Below, one piece after another: positions 9,604-18,533 of a stretch of DNA of 64,000 bases. The notes under the pieces were generated by a model. It was not told where the DNA came from. It did not search any database and worked only from the letters and a program-made list of their open reading frames with translations. The DNA is taken from IMG/VR virus record IMGVR_UViG_3300020455_000012, positions 1 to 64,000 of that record. One strand, written 5' to 3'. The position numbers were made by a program, and so were the translations under genes. Each line of letters opens with the position of its first letter. The stretch's first letter is position 1. This DNA comes from a virus.

Positions 9604-10854
9604 ATGGCAGAACTTAGACAAAATACTTGGTCATTAAATGCTTGGTATGATCAGGATGTGGCGGGAGATGCGAAATATGAGGCCGCAGGAAAATTATGGA
9701 TGTGGGGGAATAATTATTATGGTCAATTAGGACAAAATAGCACTCTTCCTAATCCAAGTGGACTTTCATCACCAACTCAAGTAGGAACTGATACTACATG
9801 GACTAGGATAGCAAGTTATAGTGACAATAAGACATATGCAATGAAACAGGATGGAAGTTTGTGGACATGGGGATATAATGAAAAAGGACAATTAGGACTT
9901 AATGATGTAGTAGCACGTTCATCACCAACTCAACTACCTGGTACAGGGTGGCAGCTGACTCGTGACTCTTTCTTTGGTAGTGCTATAGTGACTCAGGCAA
10001 TTAAAACAGATGGATCAATGTGGATATGGGGATGGAATGATAGTGGGGAATTAGGTCTTCCAAGAGTTGCACCTTATTGGTATAATATGATAGATAGATC
10101 ATCACCCACTCAACTGCCTGGTACTTGGACTAAGGCTCAAGTTTCCAGTGGTCTGAAGAATGATGGAAGTCTATGGATGTGGGGAGATAATTTTTATGGA
10201 ACATTGGGACAAAACACATCAGCATATGGTTCTCCAGTAGCACTGGGGGCTGCTTCATCTCCAGTTCAAATACCTGGTGACTGGAAGGATTTTTCTAGAT
10301 CTGCTATACCACAGGGTTTCTGTAGTGGAATTAAAACGGATGGAACATTATGGACATGGGGAAAAAATGATGCTGGCCAAGCAGGTAATGGTACTCCTGG
10401 ACAACCTGATTATCATCAACATTGGAGATTATCATCACCAGTTCAAGTAGGATCTGATGCTGATTGGGAGAGGTGTGCTTCTTACACATATAATAAGAAT
10501 GTTTGGCAGAAAACTGATGGATCCATATGGTTTAGTGGTCCAGGACCAACAACTCAGAATTATGGGCTTGGTGGTAGATCTTCACCAACACAAATTCCTG
10601 GTACAATAATACCAGGAATAGATTATATTCTTGCTGGAAACGCTACGTTCTCTTTGGATAGTGCTACTAGTAAGGTATATTTTAACGGTCCTAATTCTTA
10701 TGGAATAATGGGAACAAACCAACCTGCCCCTAGTTCTAGTTCTACTATGACTTATCTTCCTGATGTGTGGGATAAGTTTAAAAATACTGGAATAACCAAA
10801 AACCAACTAGGAATGCAATTTAGTGGATCAGTCGGTGCTATCGAAAAAACTTAA
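9604..10854 (+). CDS. RCC1-repeat fibre protein 3 (short form)
   Basis: A 416-residue RCC1-like protein with seven repeat cores: LWMWGNNYYGQLGQN, LWTWGYNEKGQLGLN, MWIWGWNDSGELGLP, LWMWGDNFYGTLGQN, LWTWGKNDAGQAGNG, IWFSGPGPTTQ and VYFNGPNSYGIMG. The N-terminus reads NTWSLNAWYDQDVAGD, a variant of the W-x-x-x-x-x-Y-D peptide seen in RCC1 proteins 1 and 2. It is sandwiched between the first modification block (six bases upstream) and the sulfotransferase (24 bases downstream). This placement is the strongest positional link between propellers and modifying enzymes. Confidence 0.82.
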   Translation: MAELRQNTWSLNAWYDQDVAGDAKYEAAGKLWMWGNNYYGQLGQNSTLPNPSGLSSPTQVGTDTTWTRIASYSDNKTYAMKQDGSLWTWGYNEKGQLGLNDVVARSSPTQLPGTGWQLTRDSFFGSAIVTQAIKTDGSMWIWGWNDSGELGLPRVAPYWYNMIDRSSPTQLPGTWTKAQVSSGLKNDGSLWMWGDNFYGTLGQNTSAYGSPVALGAASSPVQIPGDWKDFSRSAIPQGFCSGIKTDGTLWTWGKNDAGQAGNGTPGQPDYHQHWRLSSPVQVGSDADWERCASYTYNKNVWQKTDGSIWFSGPGPTTQNYGLGGRSSPTQIPGTIIPGIDYILAGNATFSLDSATSKVYFNGPNSYGIMGTNQPAPSSSSTMTYLPDVWDKFKNTGITKNQLGMQFSGSVGAIEKT

Positions 10855-10861
10855 CTAAATA
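10855..10861 (+). promoter_or_regulatory. Late promoter-like CTAAATA
   Basis: CTAAATA directly follows the RCC1 stop codon and lies 17 bases before the sulfotransferase ATG. It is a variant of the T4-type late motif and may drive the 10.9-21 kb operon. Confidence 0.4.
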
Positions 10862-10878
10862 GTCAAAATTATTTTATT

Positions 10879-11712
10879 ATGCAACAACTTCATTATTGTC
10901 TAGGTCTTCCTAGAACGTGCTCATCAGTCATCATGAACATACTGAATGAGAATCCAAATATATTTACAACAGGCACATGTCCGATGCCTTATTTTATTGA
11001 TGCGTGTATGAATAGATCTAATGACGTATCAGAGTTTATAGCACTAGATAAAGACGTATTAAATAAATCATATATCAACTTTCTACGTCAGGGAATGAAA
11101 GGATGGTTTGAGGCAATGACTGATAAACCCATTGTCTTCTCCAAGTCAAGATTATGGTCAGAGTGGCTTCCTCATACTTTTACATTTGACCCCAACTCTA
11201 AGTATCTGGTAATACTGAGAGACCTAAGAGATATCATCTGTTCATTTGATTCTCTTCTATGGAAGTATCCCCAAGTAGGTTATGGATCCAGAGATAACCC
11301 ATTCTATCAAGAATCATTTGAGCATAGGATGGAGACTTATTGTACAGACACACAATCTCTTTTAGGTAGACCATTGCAAGTCCTTCCACATGTATTAGAA
11401 GTAGCACAGAGAAATCCAGGTAGTTTTTTCATATGTAAACATGAGTATTTTAATGAGCAACCCAGAGAAACATTACAACAGATATATCAATGGTTAGGAG
11501 AACCAAACTTTGAGCATGATCTTGACAATATTCCTGAACCCGATTATAAAGAGAATGATACAACTTATAGATCTCTTGTTTACCATAAGACAGGAACTAA
11601 ATTAAAGAAGTTAGAACCACGGTGGCCAAAGATTATGACAGAGGAGCAATCTAAGGAAGTGATTGCAAACAACCAGTGGTATTATAAAACTTTTTATCCT
11701 GAAGCATTATGA
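10879..11712 (+). CDS. Sulfotransferase
   Basis: A 277-residue protein of the PAPS-dependent sulfotransferase fold. GLPRTCSSV at residues 9-17 is the 5'-phosphosulfate loop. YLVILRDLRDIICSF around residues 109-123 is the 3'-phosphate-binding strand and helix, with R114 in the usual place. The family transfers sulfate from PAPS to hydroxyls of sugars, proteins or small molecules. It heads the large modification operon directly after an RCC1 gene and overlaps the next glycosyltransferase by four bases, so sulfation of a glycan on a fibre protein or host surface is plausible. The substrate cannot be read from the sequence. Confidence 0.75.
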   Translation: MQQLHYCLGLPRTCSSVIMNILNENPNIFTTGTCPMPYFIDACMNRSNDVSEFIALDKDVLNKSYINFLRQGMKGWFEAMTDKPIVFSKSRLWSEWLPHTFTFDPNSKYLVILRDLRDIICSFDSLLWKYPQVGYGSRDNPFYQESFEHRMETYCTDTQSLLGRPLQVLPHVLEVAQRNPGSFFICKHEYFNEQPRETLQQIYQWLGEPNFEHDLDNIPEPDYKENDTTYRSLVYHKTGTKLKKLEPRWPKIMTEEQSKEVIANNQWYYKTFYPEAL

Positions 11713-12437
11713 ATTATTTTAATCATTATAGGGTTGATATAGAGGGAACCTATATTATTACTATTAGAGGTAATGAACTTTCTGAGAAACTAACACACCA
11801 ATGTATTGATTCTTGTGAAAAGGTAGGACAACCTAATGTTCGTCTATTTCCTGCATTTGATGCTACTAATTCTCCAATTGAACAACAAGATTATGATTTG
11901 GGTCAACCTATAGGTGAATTGGGAAGCATTAAGGTTCCTGAAATGCTTAAGGGTCAATCATTTCTTAATTTTTTAAGATTACGTAGATCGGATCTTTTAA
12001 TGACTCAGATTGCGTGTTTTCTTTCTCATTATTCATTATGGTGTAGGTGTTTAGAACTTGATAAACCTATTGTAATCTTAGAACATGATGCGGTTATGCT
12101 AAAACCTTATCTAAAGCATCAATATTATAATAATATAGTATACTTAGGTGGTATAGAACAAGTAGAAGGGAATTTTCATTCTAATACTCCTATTCCTCCT
12201 CATGCATCGGATCAGAAAGGATTGGATAGGTTTATTTGTAGGGCTCATGCTTATGCTATTGATCCTGCGATTGCTAAGAATTTGGTAGCCTATTCTATAC
12301 ATCATGGTATCATAACCACTGCAGATGCAATTATGAGGTGTGACATGTTTGGAATTGTTCAAGATGGGCTATATGCTTATGATAAGAATTATGGGTTATC
12401 TACCATCACAGAAGATGGAAAGGCAGCGGTAGCATAA
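11709..12437 (+). CDS. Glycosyltransferase family 25-like
   Basis: A 242-residue protein. It starts with a GT25-like strand (GTYIITIRGNELSEKL), followed by FPAFDATNSP, an IACFLSHYSLW helix and IVILEHDAV, where E125-H-D127 stands in the position of the GT25 ExD motif. The pattern of a conserved ACxLSH helix followed by an ED-type motif is characteristic of LPS galactosyltransferases and collagen galactosyltransferases (GLT25D). The latter act on hydroxylysine, which is notable next to several hydroxylases. Actual donor and acceptor are unknown. It is coupled to both neighbours by one- to four-base overlaps. Confidence 0.72.
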   Translation: MNYFNHYRVDIEGTYIITIRGNELSEKLTHQCIDSCEKVGQPNVRLFPAFDATNSPIEQQDYDLGQPIGELGSIKVPEMLKGQSFLNFLRLRRSDLLMTQIACFLSHYSLWCRCLELDKPIVILEHDAVMLKPYLKHQYYNNIVYLGGIEQVEGNFHSNTPIPPHASDQKGLDRFICRAHAYAIDPAIAKNLVAYSIHHGIITTADAIMRCDMFGIVQDGLYAYDKNYGLSTITEDGKAAVA

Positions 12438-13036
12438 TGGCTAGTATATTTGAAACTCAATTTGTATCTAAACCAATACCTGTTTTCTCTACTATCATTG
12501 AGGATCATGTAGACTTAAATAAGTATCTAAAGCAGGTTATATTAGAACACAGACAGAACAATCCAGAGACAACCAAGAGTAATGTCAAGGCATGGCACAG
12601 TTCATGGACGACTCATGTAGATAATCCGAAGTTTCAACCTGTAGCAGAGACTTTTCTTGCTGCGGTCAACTTTATTTCGGAAGGGTATTTTAATTGTGAT
12701 CGACTTTTAACTAAATATGAAGTTGCCAATTTTTGGTGCATGATGTATGAAGATACGGAGTGGACAAAAAGACATAACCATTATCCTTCTGATTTTGCTG
12801 TTTGTTATTATGTTGATGTAGATCCTGGTTGTGCTCCTATTATTTTTGAAAGTGTAGTAGATGATGAAGTGAATCGTAATAATAAACCATTGACGATTCA
12901 ACCACAAAATGGTATGCTTTTAGTATGGCCAGCAGAACTCCAGCATGAAGTTCCACCTACAAAAGGAAAGAGAATGTGTATTTCTATGAATGTTACTAAA
13001 GGTGATGCTATGAAGACAGTTATGGAGGGATTATAG
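12437..13036 (+). CDS. 2OG-Fe(II) oxygenase (phage Oxy_5 type)
   Basis: A 199-residue protein. KRHNHYPSDF gives H113 and H115, WPAELQHEVPP gives the distal H170, and R179 in GKRMCISMN is the expected 2OG contact. FAVCYYVDVDPG is the strand after the first ligand. It starts on the last base of the GT25-like stop codon (TAATG) and ends one base before the next ATG, so it is in the same operon as the sulfotransferase. Substrate unknown. Confidence 0.78.
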   Translation: MASIFETQFVSKPIPVFSTIIEDHVDLNKYLKQVILEHRQNNPETTKSNVKAWHSSWTTHVDNPKFQPVAETFLAAVNFISEGYFNCDRLLTKYEVANFWCMMYEDTEWTKRHNHYPSDFAVCYYVDVDPGCAPIIFESVVDDEVNRNNKPLTIQPQNGMLLVWPAELQHEVPPTKGKRMCISMNVTKGDAMKTVMEGL

Positions 13037-13037
13037 T

Positions 13038-13655
13038 ATGACGTTTGATCATGTACAACTACCAAATCCTGGTCTGACTAAAGGAGTGATACCTCAAGAG
13101 ATATATCAAGCTCTTAACAAAGAGATAGTAGATATTCATAGTGATGATAGTAATACTATGAGGATGAATAAATCTCTTGCAGGTCAAATTACAAAAGAAT
13201 ATCAAATTACAAAGAGTAGACAACTTCTTGATCCGTACTTAGAAGATATGGCTAAAGCATATCAACAACAGTGGAATTATTATCCGAAAGAGAATCCAAA
13301 TGATAATAAGTTAAGAGTAGAATCAGTATGGGTTAATATGCAAAAGAAACTAGAAGTAAATCCTCTTCATAATCATGATGGCACATTGAGTTTTGTTGCA
13401 TGGTTGCACATTCCATTTAAATTAGAAGATGAAAGAAAGGTGGAAAATATAAAAAATTCAAGAACAGTAGAATTAGCATCTACTTTTCAGTTTGTTTATA
13501 GTCAGGTATTGGGTAATGTTGTAAATTATCCACTGTTTGTTGATAATGGATGGGAGGCAAGAATTGTAATGTTCCCTGCTAAACTTTTACATATGGTATA
13601 TCCCTTTCAGACTAGTGATGATTATCGAATTTCTATTGCGGGGAATTTATACTGA
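13038..13655 (+). CDS. 2OG-Fe(II) oxygenase (phage Oxy_5 type)
   Basis: A 205-residue protein. NPLHNHDGTLSFVAWLHI carries H111 and H113, MFPAKLLHMVYPF gives the distal H185, and R197 in DDYRISIAGN is the probable 2OG contact. It is followed by an overlapping glycosyltransferase start (the last base of TGA is the first of ATG). It is distinct from the preceding oxygenase except at the ligands, so the two probably have different substrates. Confidence 0.75.
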   Translation: MTFDHVQLPNPGLTKGVIPQEIYQALNKEIVDIHSDDSNTMRMNKSLAGQITKEYQITKSRQLLDPYLEDMAKAYQQQWNYYPKENPNDNKLRVESVWVNMQKKLEVNPLHNHDGTLSFVAWLHIPFKLEDERKVENIKNSRTVELASTFQFVYSQVLGNVVNYPLFVDNGWEARIVMFPAKLLHMVYPFQTSDDYRISIAGNLY

Positions 13656-14611
13656 TGCTTCATATTATTACCAGAACATGTGATAAGGCTTCCATCCAAT
13701 CAAAAAGGATTGTTAATAAAACGGAGTGTGCTCTTCGGTGTGTAAATTCTGTTCTTAAGAATATGGAGAATCTTGAGGATGTTCATTATCATATTATTGA
13801 TGATCGATCCAGTGAATATTTTAGAGATAGTCTTAAAAAAATATGTGAAGAGTCAAAACAGAGAGTTACATTTGATTTTTTAGAAGATAGAGATACAGAA
13901 GGTCAAAATGCTCATATTCAATCAAGATTTTCTGTAAAGGTGGCTTATGATTACATTTATAATTTACCTGATGAAGATTTTGTATATATTGTAGATGATG
14001 ATCATCTTCACTATCCTGATGCACTCAAGAAGATGCTGATATCATGGGAATATCTAGATCACTTAATAAATTTTATTATCCCTCGCAATGAATATAGAAA
14101 GAAATTATGGGCAAAAGGAGTGAGTGATAAGGATACGGACTGGGAAGTAATCAATTTTAATGACAGAACTGATAGGGATGTGGGTATCTTTCCTCAGTGT
14201 TTTGTTCAGATGTTTCCTTATGATCAAAATCCAACTCTTGACTTTTATGTAAGACCTTGTGTAGTAATTCCTACACCCACAGGTTATTATAGAACAACAT
14301 GGTATACTCATGAGACATTTATGCTTAAGGCAAAAGTATTTAAAAAACATAAAGAAATTTTTGATCGATTACAAGTAACAGGAACTCCTGCAGCTGGATG
14401 GGAAGGTGATACAATTAGTGAGTTGTGGAGTGAACATGTTGAAATGTTTATGCCTTTAAATCCATCGGTGATGCATATGTCAGTTTCAAGAGATCTTCCC
14501 TTTACCTGGCAACCTGCAGATCTTATGGTGTTATGGGACGATAACGTAACCCCATATTCATTACCTAAAAATTCAATTATTAAATTAAATGATATGGAGA
14601 TTACTTTATAA
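13655..14611 (+). CDS. GT2-like glycosyltransferase
   Basis: A 318-residue protein with a GT-A fold pattern. The N-terminal strand MLHIITRTC is followed by VHYHIIDDRSS, a GT2-like nucleotide-binding strand, and by FVYIVDDDHLHYPDAL, whose D114-D116 cluster fits the DxD motif. TGTPAAGWEGDTISELW near residues 242-258 may contain the catalytic acid region. Donor and acceptor are unknown. Coupled by overlap with both neighbours. Confidence 0.68.
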   Translation: MLHIITRTCDKASIQSKRIVNKTECALRCVNSVLKNMENLEDVHYHIIDDRSSEYFRDSLKKICEESKQRVTFDFLEDRDTEGQNAHIQSRFSVKVAYDYIYNLPDEDFVYIVDDDHLHYPDALKKMLISWEYLDHLINFIIPRNEYRKKLWAKGVSDKDTDWEVINFNDRTDRDVGIFPQCFVQMFPYDQNPTLDFYVRPCVVIPTPTGYYRTTWYTHETFMLKAKVFKKHKEIFDRLQVTGTPAAGWEGDTISELWSEHVEMFMPLNPSVMHMSVSRDLPFTWQPADLMVLWDDNVTPYSLPKNSIIKLNDMEITL

Positions 14612-15291
14612 TGAGAAAACTTATTCATGTGGTTAATATTAATAATTTCTTTCCAGAATTATTTGCATTAACATATCCTACGATCAGAGCTTATGCAGAA
14701 AAGTATGGTTATATGATTAATATGATAACAGAGAGAAAGTTTCCTGATTATCCCCTTCATTATGAGAAGTTTCAGGTGTATGAGGATGGTAAAGAAGCAG
14801 AGGTGAATATTTTATGCGATGCAGATATGCTAATACATCCAGAATTTCCTGATGTAGTTACTAGATTAAGAAGAGATTCGATTGCCTTTAATGATAACTA
14901 TAATATTAGTTGGAAGTATCAGGTTGAGAAAATACCATGCTTTATGCGTGATGGTAGAGATGTGGGTATAGCAACTAATTTTGTTGTAACATCTGATTGG
15001 ACACATGATGCATGGAAACCTATTCCATTAAGTGCAAAAGAGATTGAAGATCTTGCAAAAAAAGAAGTGACTGAGAATGGTGATGGTTATGAAGGAAGAG
15101 GATGGGGACACTATGCGGATGAGTTTGCAATATCTTATAACCTAGCGAAGTATGGACTTAAATATACTGGAGTTACGTGGGAAGATTGGATGAGACCTTG
15201 GCTTGTACATACAGGTACAGGTGACAAAAATGAAGCACTTGAGATTGCAAGGAGAACATTAGCACAATGGGCAACTTTAGAGAACTCTTAG
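14611..15291 (+). CDS. Putative GT-A glycosyltransferase
   Basis: A 226-residue protein. VNILCDADMLIHPEFPD contains a D70-A-D72 motif after a hydrophobic strand, as in GT8/GT-A enzymes. HYEKFQVYEDGKEAEVN resembles the helix that precedes this motif in family members. GRGWGHYADEFAISY near residue 163 could be the acceptor loop. It starts on the last base of the previous stop and overlaps the next gene by 25 bases. Specificity unknown. Confidence 0.58.
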   Translation: MRKLIHVVNINNFFPELFALTYPTIRAYAEKYGYMINMITERKFPDYPLHYEKFQVYEDGKEAEVNILCDADMLIHPEFPDVVTRLRRDSIAFNDNYNISWKYQVEKIPCFMRDGRDVGIATNFVVTSDWTHDAWKPIPLSAKEIEDLAKKEVTENGDGYEGRGWGHYADEFAISYNLAKYGLKYTGVTWEDWMRPWLVHTGTGDKNEALEIARRTLAQWATLENS

Positions 15292-16163
15292 TTAAAATGC
15301 ATGGAGAGAGGACAACTCCTCCTCAGTGGGGTGCATATAGTAGGAAGCATCAAAAATCTATTTGGAATGGAGTACCTGAAGTAGGAAAGACTATATTAAT
15401 CGATGGGGAAGCTGGGATAGGTGATGAACTATTTGGTGCAAAGTTTGCTCATAATTTTGTTGAAAAGGGAATGAAAGTTGTTTTTGCAACTAATTATTGG
15501 TCATCCTATAATGTCATTGCAAGGATAAAAAGTATTAATAAGGTAATTCATATGACTGAGGTAGAAGATTTTGATGATTATGATTACTGGGTTCCTGTGG
15601 GTGAGGTTCCTGTTGCATTGAATCTAACTCAGGATCAAGTTCCTATTCATCAGTATTTTGAACCTACTGAGGAATATCTTACTAAATGGAAAAGGATTAT
15701 ACCTCCAAGTAATAAGTTTAAGATTGGAGTGAGGTGGACGGGAAATCCTCATATTGAAAGAAATGGTGGCATAATTCCTGCTCAGTATTTTGAAGAGTTG
15801 GGTTCTCTTCCGAACGTTGAGTTATATTCTTTACATAAGGATGATGGAATTGATGATATACCCTCTAATGTGATTCCTCTTCATGAACATGGAAACTCAT
15901 GGTTTGATACATGGGATGATACATTTGCTGCAATTTCTCAATTAGATTTAACCATTAGTTGTTCTACTAATATTCCCATTGTATGTGCAGGATTAAATAA
16001 ACCTATATGGACAGTGGCTCCTATTGGACCTAGCAATCCTTATTACTTGTGGTTGCAAGACTTTTGGTTTGGTGATAAAATGAGAATATATACACAGTCA
16101 GTACAAGGGGATTGGAATCAACCCTTTGAAGATGTTAAAAATGATTTATTAAAGATACTATGA
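15267..16163 (+). CDS. GT9-like (heptosyltransferase-type) glycosyltransferase
   Basis: A 298-residue protein with the C-terminal architecture of the 6973-8283 protein but without its TPR domain. TILIDGEAGIGDELFGAKF is the Gly-rich loop, FKIGVRWTGNPHIER is the GxRWxGNP strand, and LDLTISCSTNIPIVCAGLNK is the conserved nucleotide-sugar segment. GT9 enzymes use ADP-heptose (LPS heptosyltransferases) and some relatives heptosylate autotransporter adhesins. A nearby ADP-heptose pathway makes this donor attractive, but the acceptor is unknown. Overlaps both neighbours. Confidence 0.7.
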   Translation: MGNFRELLVKMHGERTTPPQWGAYSRKHQKSIWNGVPEVGKTILIDGEAGIGDELFGAKFAHNFVEKGMKVVFATNYWSSYNVIARIKSINKVIHMTEVEDFDDYDYWVPVGEVPVALNLTQDQVPIHQYFEPTEEYLTKWKRIIPPSNKFKIGVRWTGNPHIERNGGIIPAQYFEELGSLPNVELYSLHKDDGIDDIPSNVIPLHEHGNSWFDTWDDTFAAISQLDLTISCSTNIPIVCAGLNKPIWTVAPIGPSNPYYLWLQDFWFGDKMRIYTQSVQGDWNQPFEDVKNDLLKIL

Positions 16164-16768
16164 ACCGTAGAAATTTAATTATTGTTGATGATTTCTTAAA
16201 GAATCCTGATGCTGTTCGATCCTATGCATTAAAACAGAACTTTGAGTTATTTGGAGGAAAAAATTGGCCTGGTAGAGATAGTAGTGATACTCATGGTCAG
16301 GAAGAAATGACTCAAGCATGTTCTGAAGTAGTAGGACAACAACTTGCCATTAAACCAGAGAACAAGTGCTCTTATTTTAGACATACTAAAATAGGACAGC
16401 ATGGTTCTCAGCATATTCATTTTGATCCTAATCCAGGATTAATATGGGCAGGTGTTCTTTATCTTACTCCTATTTTTCATCCAACAGCAGGTACAAAGTT
16501 TTGGAAGCATAAAGAAACAGGATGGGATACATCTCCTACTATGGAAGAAGCTTCTAAGTATGGTATAAATTCTCATAAAGATATGTGCCAGTTTTTCAAT
16601 ACAGAAGGAAATGATAAGTCTAAATGGATAGAGACTGATAATGTTGGTTTTAAATATAATCGTTTGGTTATGTTTAATCCTGCTCTTTGGCATTCTAATG
16701 GTGATTGGTTTGGAACCACTGAAGATGATTCCAGATTAGTTCAACTCTTTTTCTTTCATGGACCCTAG
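16160..16768 (+). CDS. Probable 2OG-Fe(II) oxygenase-fold protein
   Basis: A 202-residue protein. QHIHFDPNPGLIWAGVLYL gives H87-x-D89, NPALWHSNG gives a distal H178, and R192 precedes the last strand LVQLFFF. The beginning, LIIVDDFLKNPDAVRSYAL, is typical of a phage family that starts with a short strand and helix before the jelly-roll core. Spacing between ligands is longer than in the Oxy_5-type proteins nearby. Overlaps the next gene by 11 bases. Confidence 0.65.
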   Translation: MNRRNLIIVDDFLKNPDAVRSYALKQNFELFGGKNWPGRDSSDTHGQEEMTQACSEVVGQQLAIKPENKCSYFRHTKIGQHGSQHIHFDPNPGLIWAGVLYLTPIFHPTAGTKFWKHKETGWDTSPTMEEASKYGINSHKDMCQFFNTEGNDKSKWIETDNVGFKYNRLVMFNPALWHSNGDWFGTTEDDSRLVQLFFFHGP

Positions 16769-17186
16769 AGAATGTGGTGAGTGTGATTTATGTTGTAGAT
16801 GGTTATCTCATGATGTCTATGGGCAACAGATAACCCTAGACAGTCCGTGTAGGTTTATAAAGAATGGGTGTTCTATCCATAAAAACAGACCTGCACATTG
16901 TAAGAGATATGAATGTATGTGGTCACAAGGAGTTCTACCTGAATGGATGTTTCCTAAAGATATTAGAATCATCGTGAGTGTAAAGGATTGGCCACATGGA
17001 AGAGGAAAATGGTTAGAGTTGATTGATCCAGAGAATAAAATGAATGATGAGATATTTGAAGAACTGCAAAAACTAGAAGTACCGATTCGATATAATAATA
17101 AATTATTTGGTCCACCTGAATTTACTGAATTTATAGAAAATTATGACAGAAAAAATAGCCATATTTTACCACCTGTATCAGACTGA
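16758..17186 (+). CDS. YkgJ-like cysteine-cluster protein
   Basis: A 142-residue protein whose N-terminal half holds eight cysteines (C6, C9, C12, C13, C31, C38, C48, C53) in the arrangement CGECDLCC...CRF..GCSIHKNRPAHCKRY..C. This matches the Zn/Fe-chelating YkgJ family (CxxCCxxC...RPxxCRxYxC). The exact function of the family is unknown. In an operon with many Fe(II) enzymes it might handle iron, but that is speculation. It overlaps both neighbours. Confidence 0.7.
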   Translation: MDPRECGECDLCCRWLSHDVYGQQITLDSPCRFIKNGCSIHKNRPAHCKRYECMWSQGVLPEWMFPKDIRIIVSVKDWPHGRGKWLELIDPENKMNDEIFEELQKLEVPIRYNNKLFGPPEFTEFIENYDRKNSHILPPVSD

Positions 17187-17775
17187 AATATCAGGTTTAA
17201 TATATCAACAACAGATGCATAGGTTAAGAACATCTGGATTGATGGATGCATGTGAGTTTGTTCATATTGGAACCGTAGGAGAAAATGAACTTTTTTCATT
17301 ACCTGAGAAAGCAAAAGTTCATAAGAATGAAAGACTTACTAAGGATGAGGGTGAGACAGTAGAGTCAATGTATAAGTTCTCGAAGGATAATCCAGATTAT
17401 AAAATATTATTCTTTCATGCAAAGGGAGCAAGCAGACAATTTGTTCCTCAACTTCATGCATGGAGATTATTCTTAGAGTATTATGTAATTGATAAATGGC
17501 AAGAGTGTATCAGTTATCTTGATGAATATAATACAGTGGGAGCCAAGTTAAGAATGAAACCTTACCCTCATTTTAGCGGTAATTTTTGGTGGGGAAATTC
17601 AGATTATCTGGCTACATTAGATGAGAACTTTTTGTATACTCAAGGAGAACATGGTAAAATTGATAGGGAGTTGATGATTGGAACTGGACCTAAGTTTGAT
17701 CCTTATAATATTCATCATGTTCACATAGACACCAACATGTATGATACAATATTTACAGAAGACAATTATATATGA
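17143..17775 (+). CDS. Putative glycosyltransferase-like protein
   Basis: A 210-residue protein with alpha/beta features. It starts KIAIFYHLYQTEISG, then ILFFHAKGASRQFVPQLHAWR and PHFSGNFWWGNSDYLATL. The HFSGNFWW segment recalls bacterial and phage proteins found in polysaccharide clusters. I see no clear DxD motif, so the call rests on context and this local resemblance. It overlaps the previous gene by 44 bases and the next by four. Confidence 0.45.
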   Translation: MTEKIAIFYHLYQTEISGLIYQQQMHRLRTSGLMDACEFVHIGTVGENELFSLPEKAKVHKNERLTKDEGETVESMYKFSKDNPDYKILFFHAKGASRQFVPQLHAWRLFLEYYVIDKWQECISYLDEYNTVGAKLRMKPYPHFSGNFWWGNSDYLATLDENFLYTQGEHGKIDRELMIGTGPKFDPYNIHHVHIDTNMYDTIFTEDNYI

Positions 17776-18533
17776 TCAATAGACTTGAAGTTTCTAAATT
17801 AAAAGCGGAGTTTATTAAGGGACAACCATTTCATCATGTAGTAATAGATAATTTTTTTGATGATGAAACTGCTATGTCATTGAGTCGGGAGTTTCCTGAT
17901 TATAATTCTGAGGTGTGGTATGTATATAATAATCCCTTAGAGAATAAGAAGGCTTGTAATGCATGGAACCTCTTCCCAAGGAACTTATATTCTACATTTT
18001 GTTATCTAAATTCCCCTTCCTTTATATCTAAACTACAGAAGATTACTGGCATCAAGAAACTATATCCTGATGTAGGACTGCATGGTGGAGGGTTGCACAT
18101 GCATGGTAAAGGTGGTAAACTGAACGTGCATTTAGATTATTCTATTCATCCTAAACTGAAACTTCAAAGGAAATTAAATCTTATTGTTTATCTTGCAGAG
18201 AACTGGAATCCTGATTGGAAAGGCCAATTAGAGTTCTGGTCAGCAGATAGAAAACAATGCATAACTTCCACTGATACACTCTTTAATCGTGCAGTAATTT
18301 TTGATACGACACAAAACTCATATCATGGACTACCAACGCCTCTGGAGTGTCCTGAGGGGTGTTACAGGAAGAGTATAGCAGTTTATTATCTTACTGATCC
18401 AGTGGAGAATTGTCCTGTTAATTCAAAGGCAATATACATTCCAACTGAGGATCAGAAAGATGATCCTGAAGTGAATAGAATCATCAACAAGAGGGCAAGT
18501 ATGGTAACTGTAGACGAGGTTTATCGTGTTTGA
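17772..18533 (+). CDS. 2OG-Fe(II) oxygenase (Oxy_3 type)
   Basis: A 253-residue protein. GKLNVHLDYSIHPKL supplies H120-x-D122, QNSYHGLPTPL supplies the distal H185, and R199 in GCYRKSIAVYYL is the likely 2OG contact. RKLNLIVYLAENWNPDW is the core strand. The N-terminus (FHHVVIDNFFDDETA) has the common start of the family. C-terminal 40 residues extend past the fold. It is similar to hydroxylases found in bacterial polysaccharide and phage clusters. Substrate unknown. Confidence 0.8.
   Translation: MINRLEVSKLKAEFIKGQPFHHVVIDNFFDDETAMSLSREFPDYNSEVWYVYNNPLENKKACNAWNLFPRNLYSTFCYLNSPSFISKLQKITGIKKLYPDVGLHGGGLHMHGKGGKLNVHLDYSIHPKLKLQRKLNLIVYLAENWNPDWKGQLEFWSADRKQCITSTDTLFNRAVIFDTTQNSYHGLPTPLECPEGCYRKSIAVYYLTDPVENCPVNSKAIYIPTEDQKDDPEVNRIINKRASMVTVDEVYRV

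Noticed and set aside
812-14628. Minus-strand ORFs over the fibre and glycosyltransferase genes, such as 9072-9413, 14105-14350 and 14308-14628
   Set aside because: They lie opposite well-supported genes, lack ribosome sites and show no recognisable domain. They are shadows of plus-strand coding.
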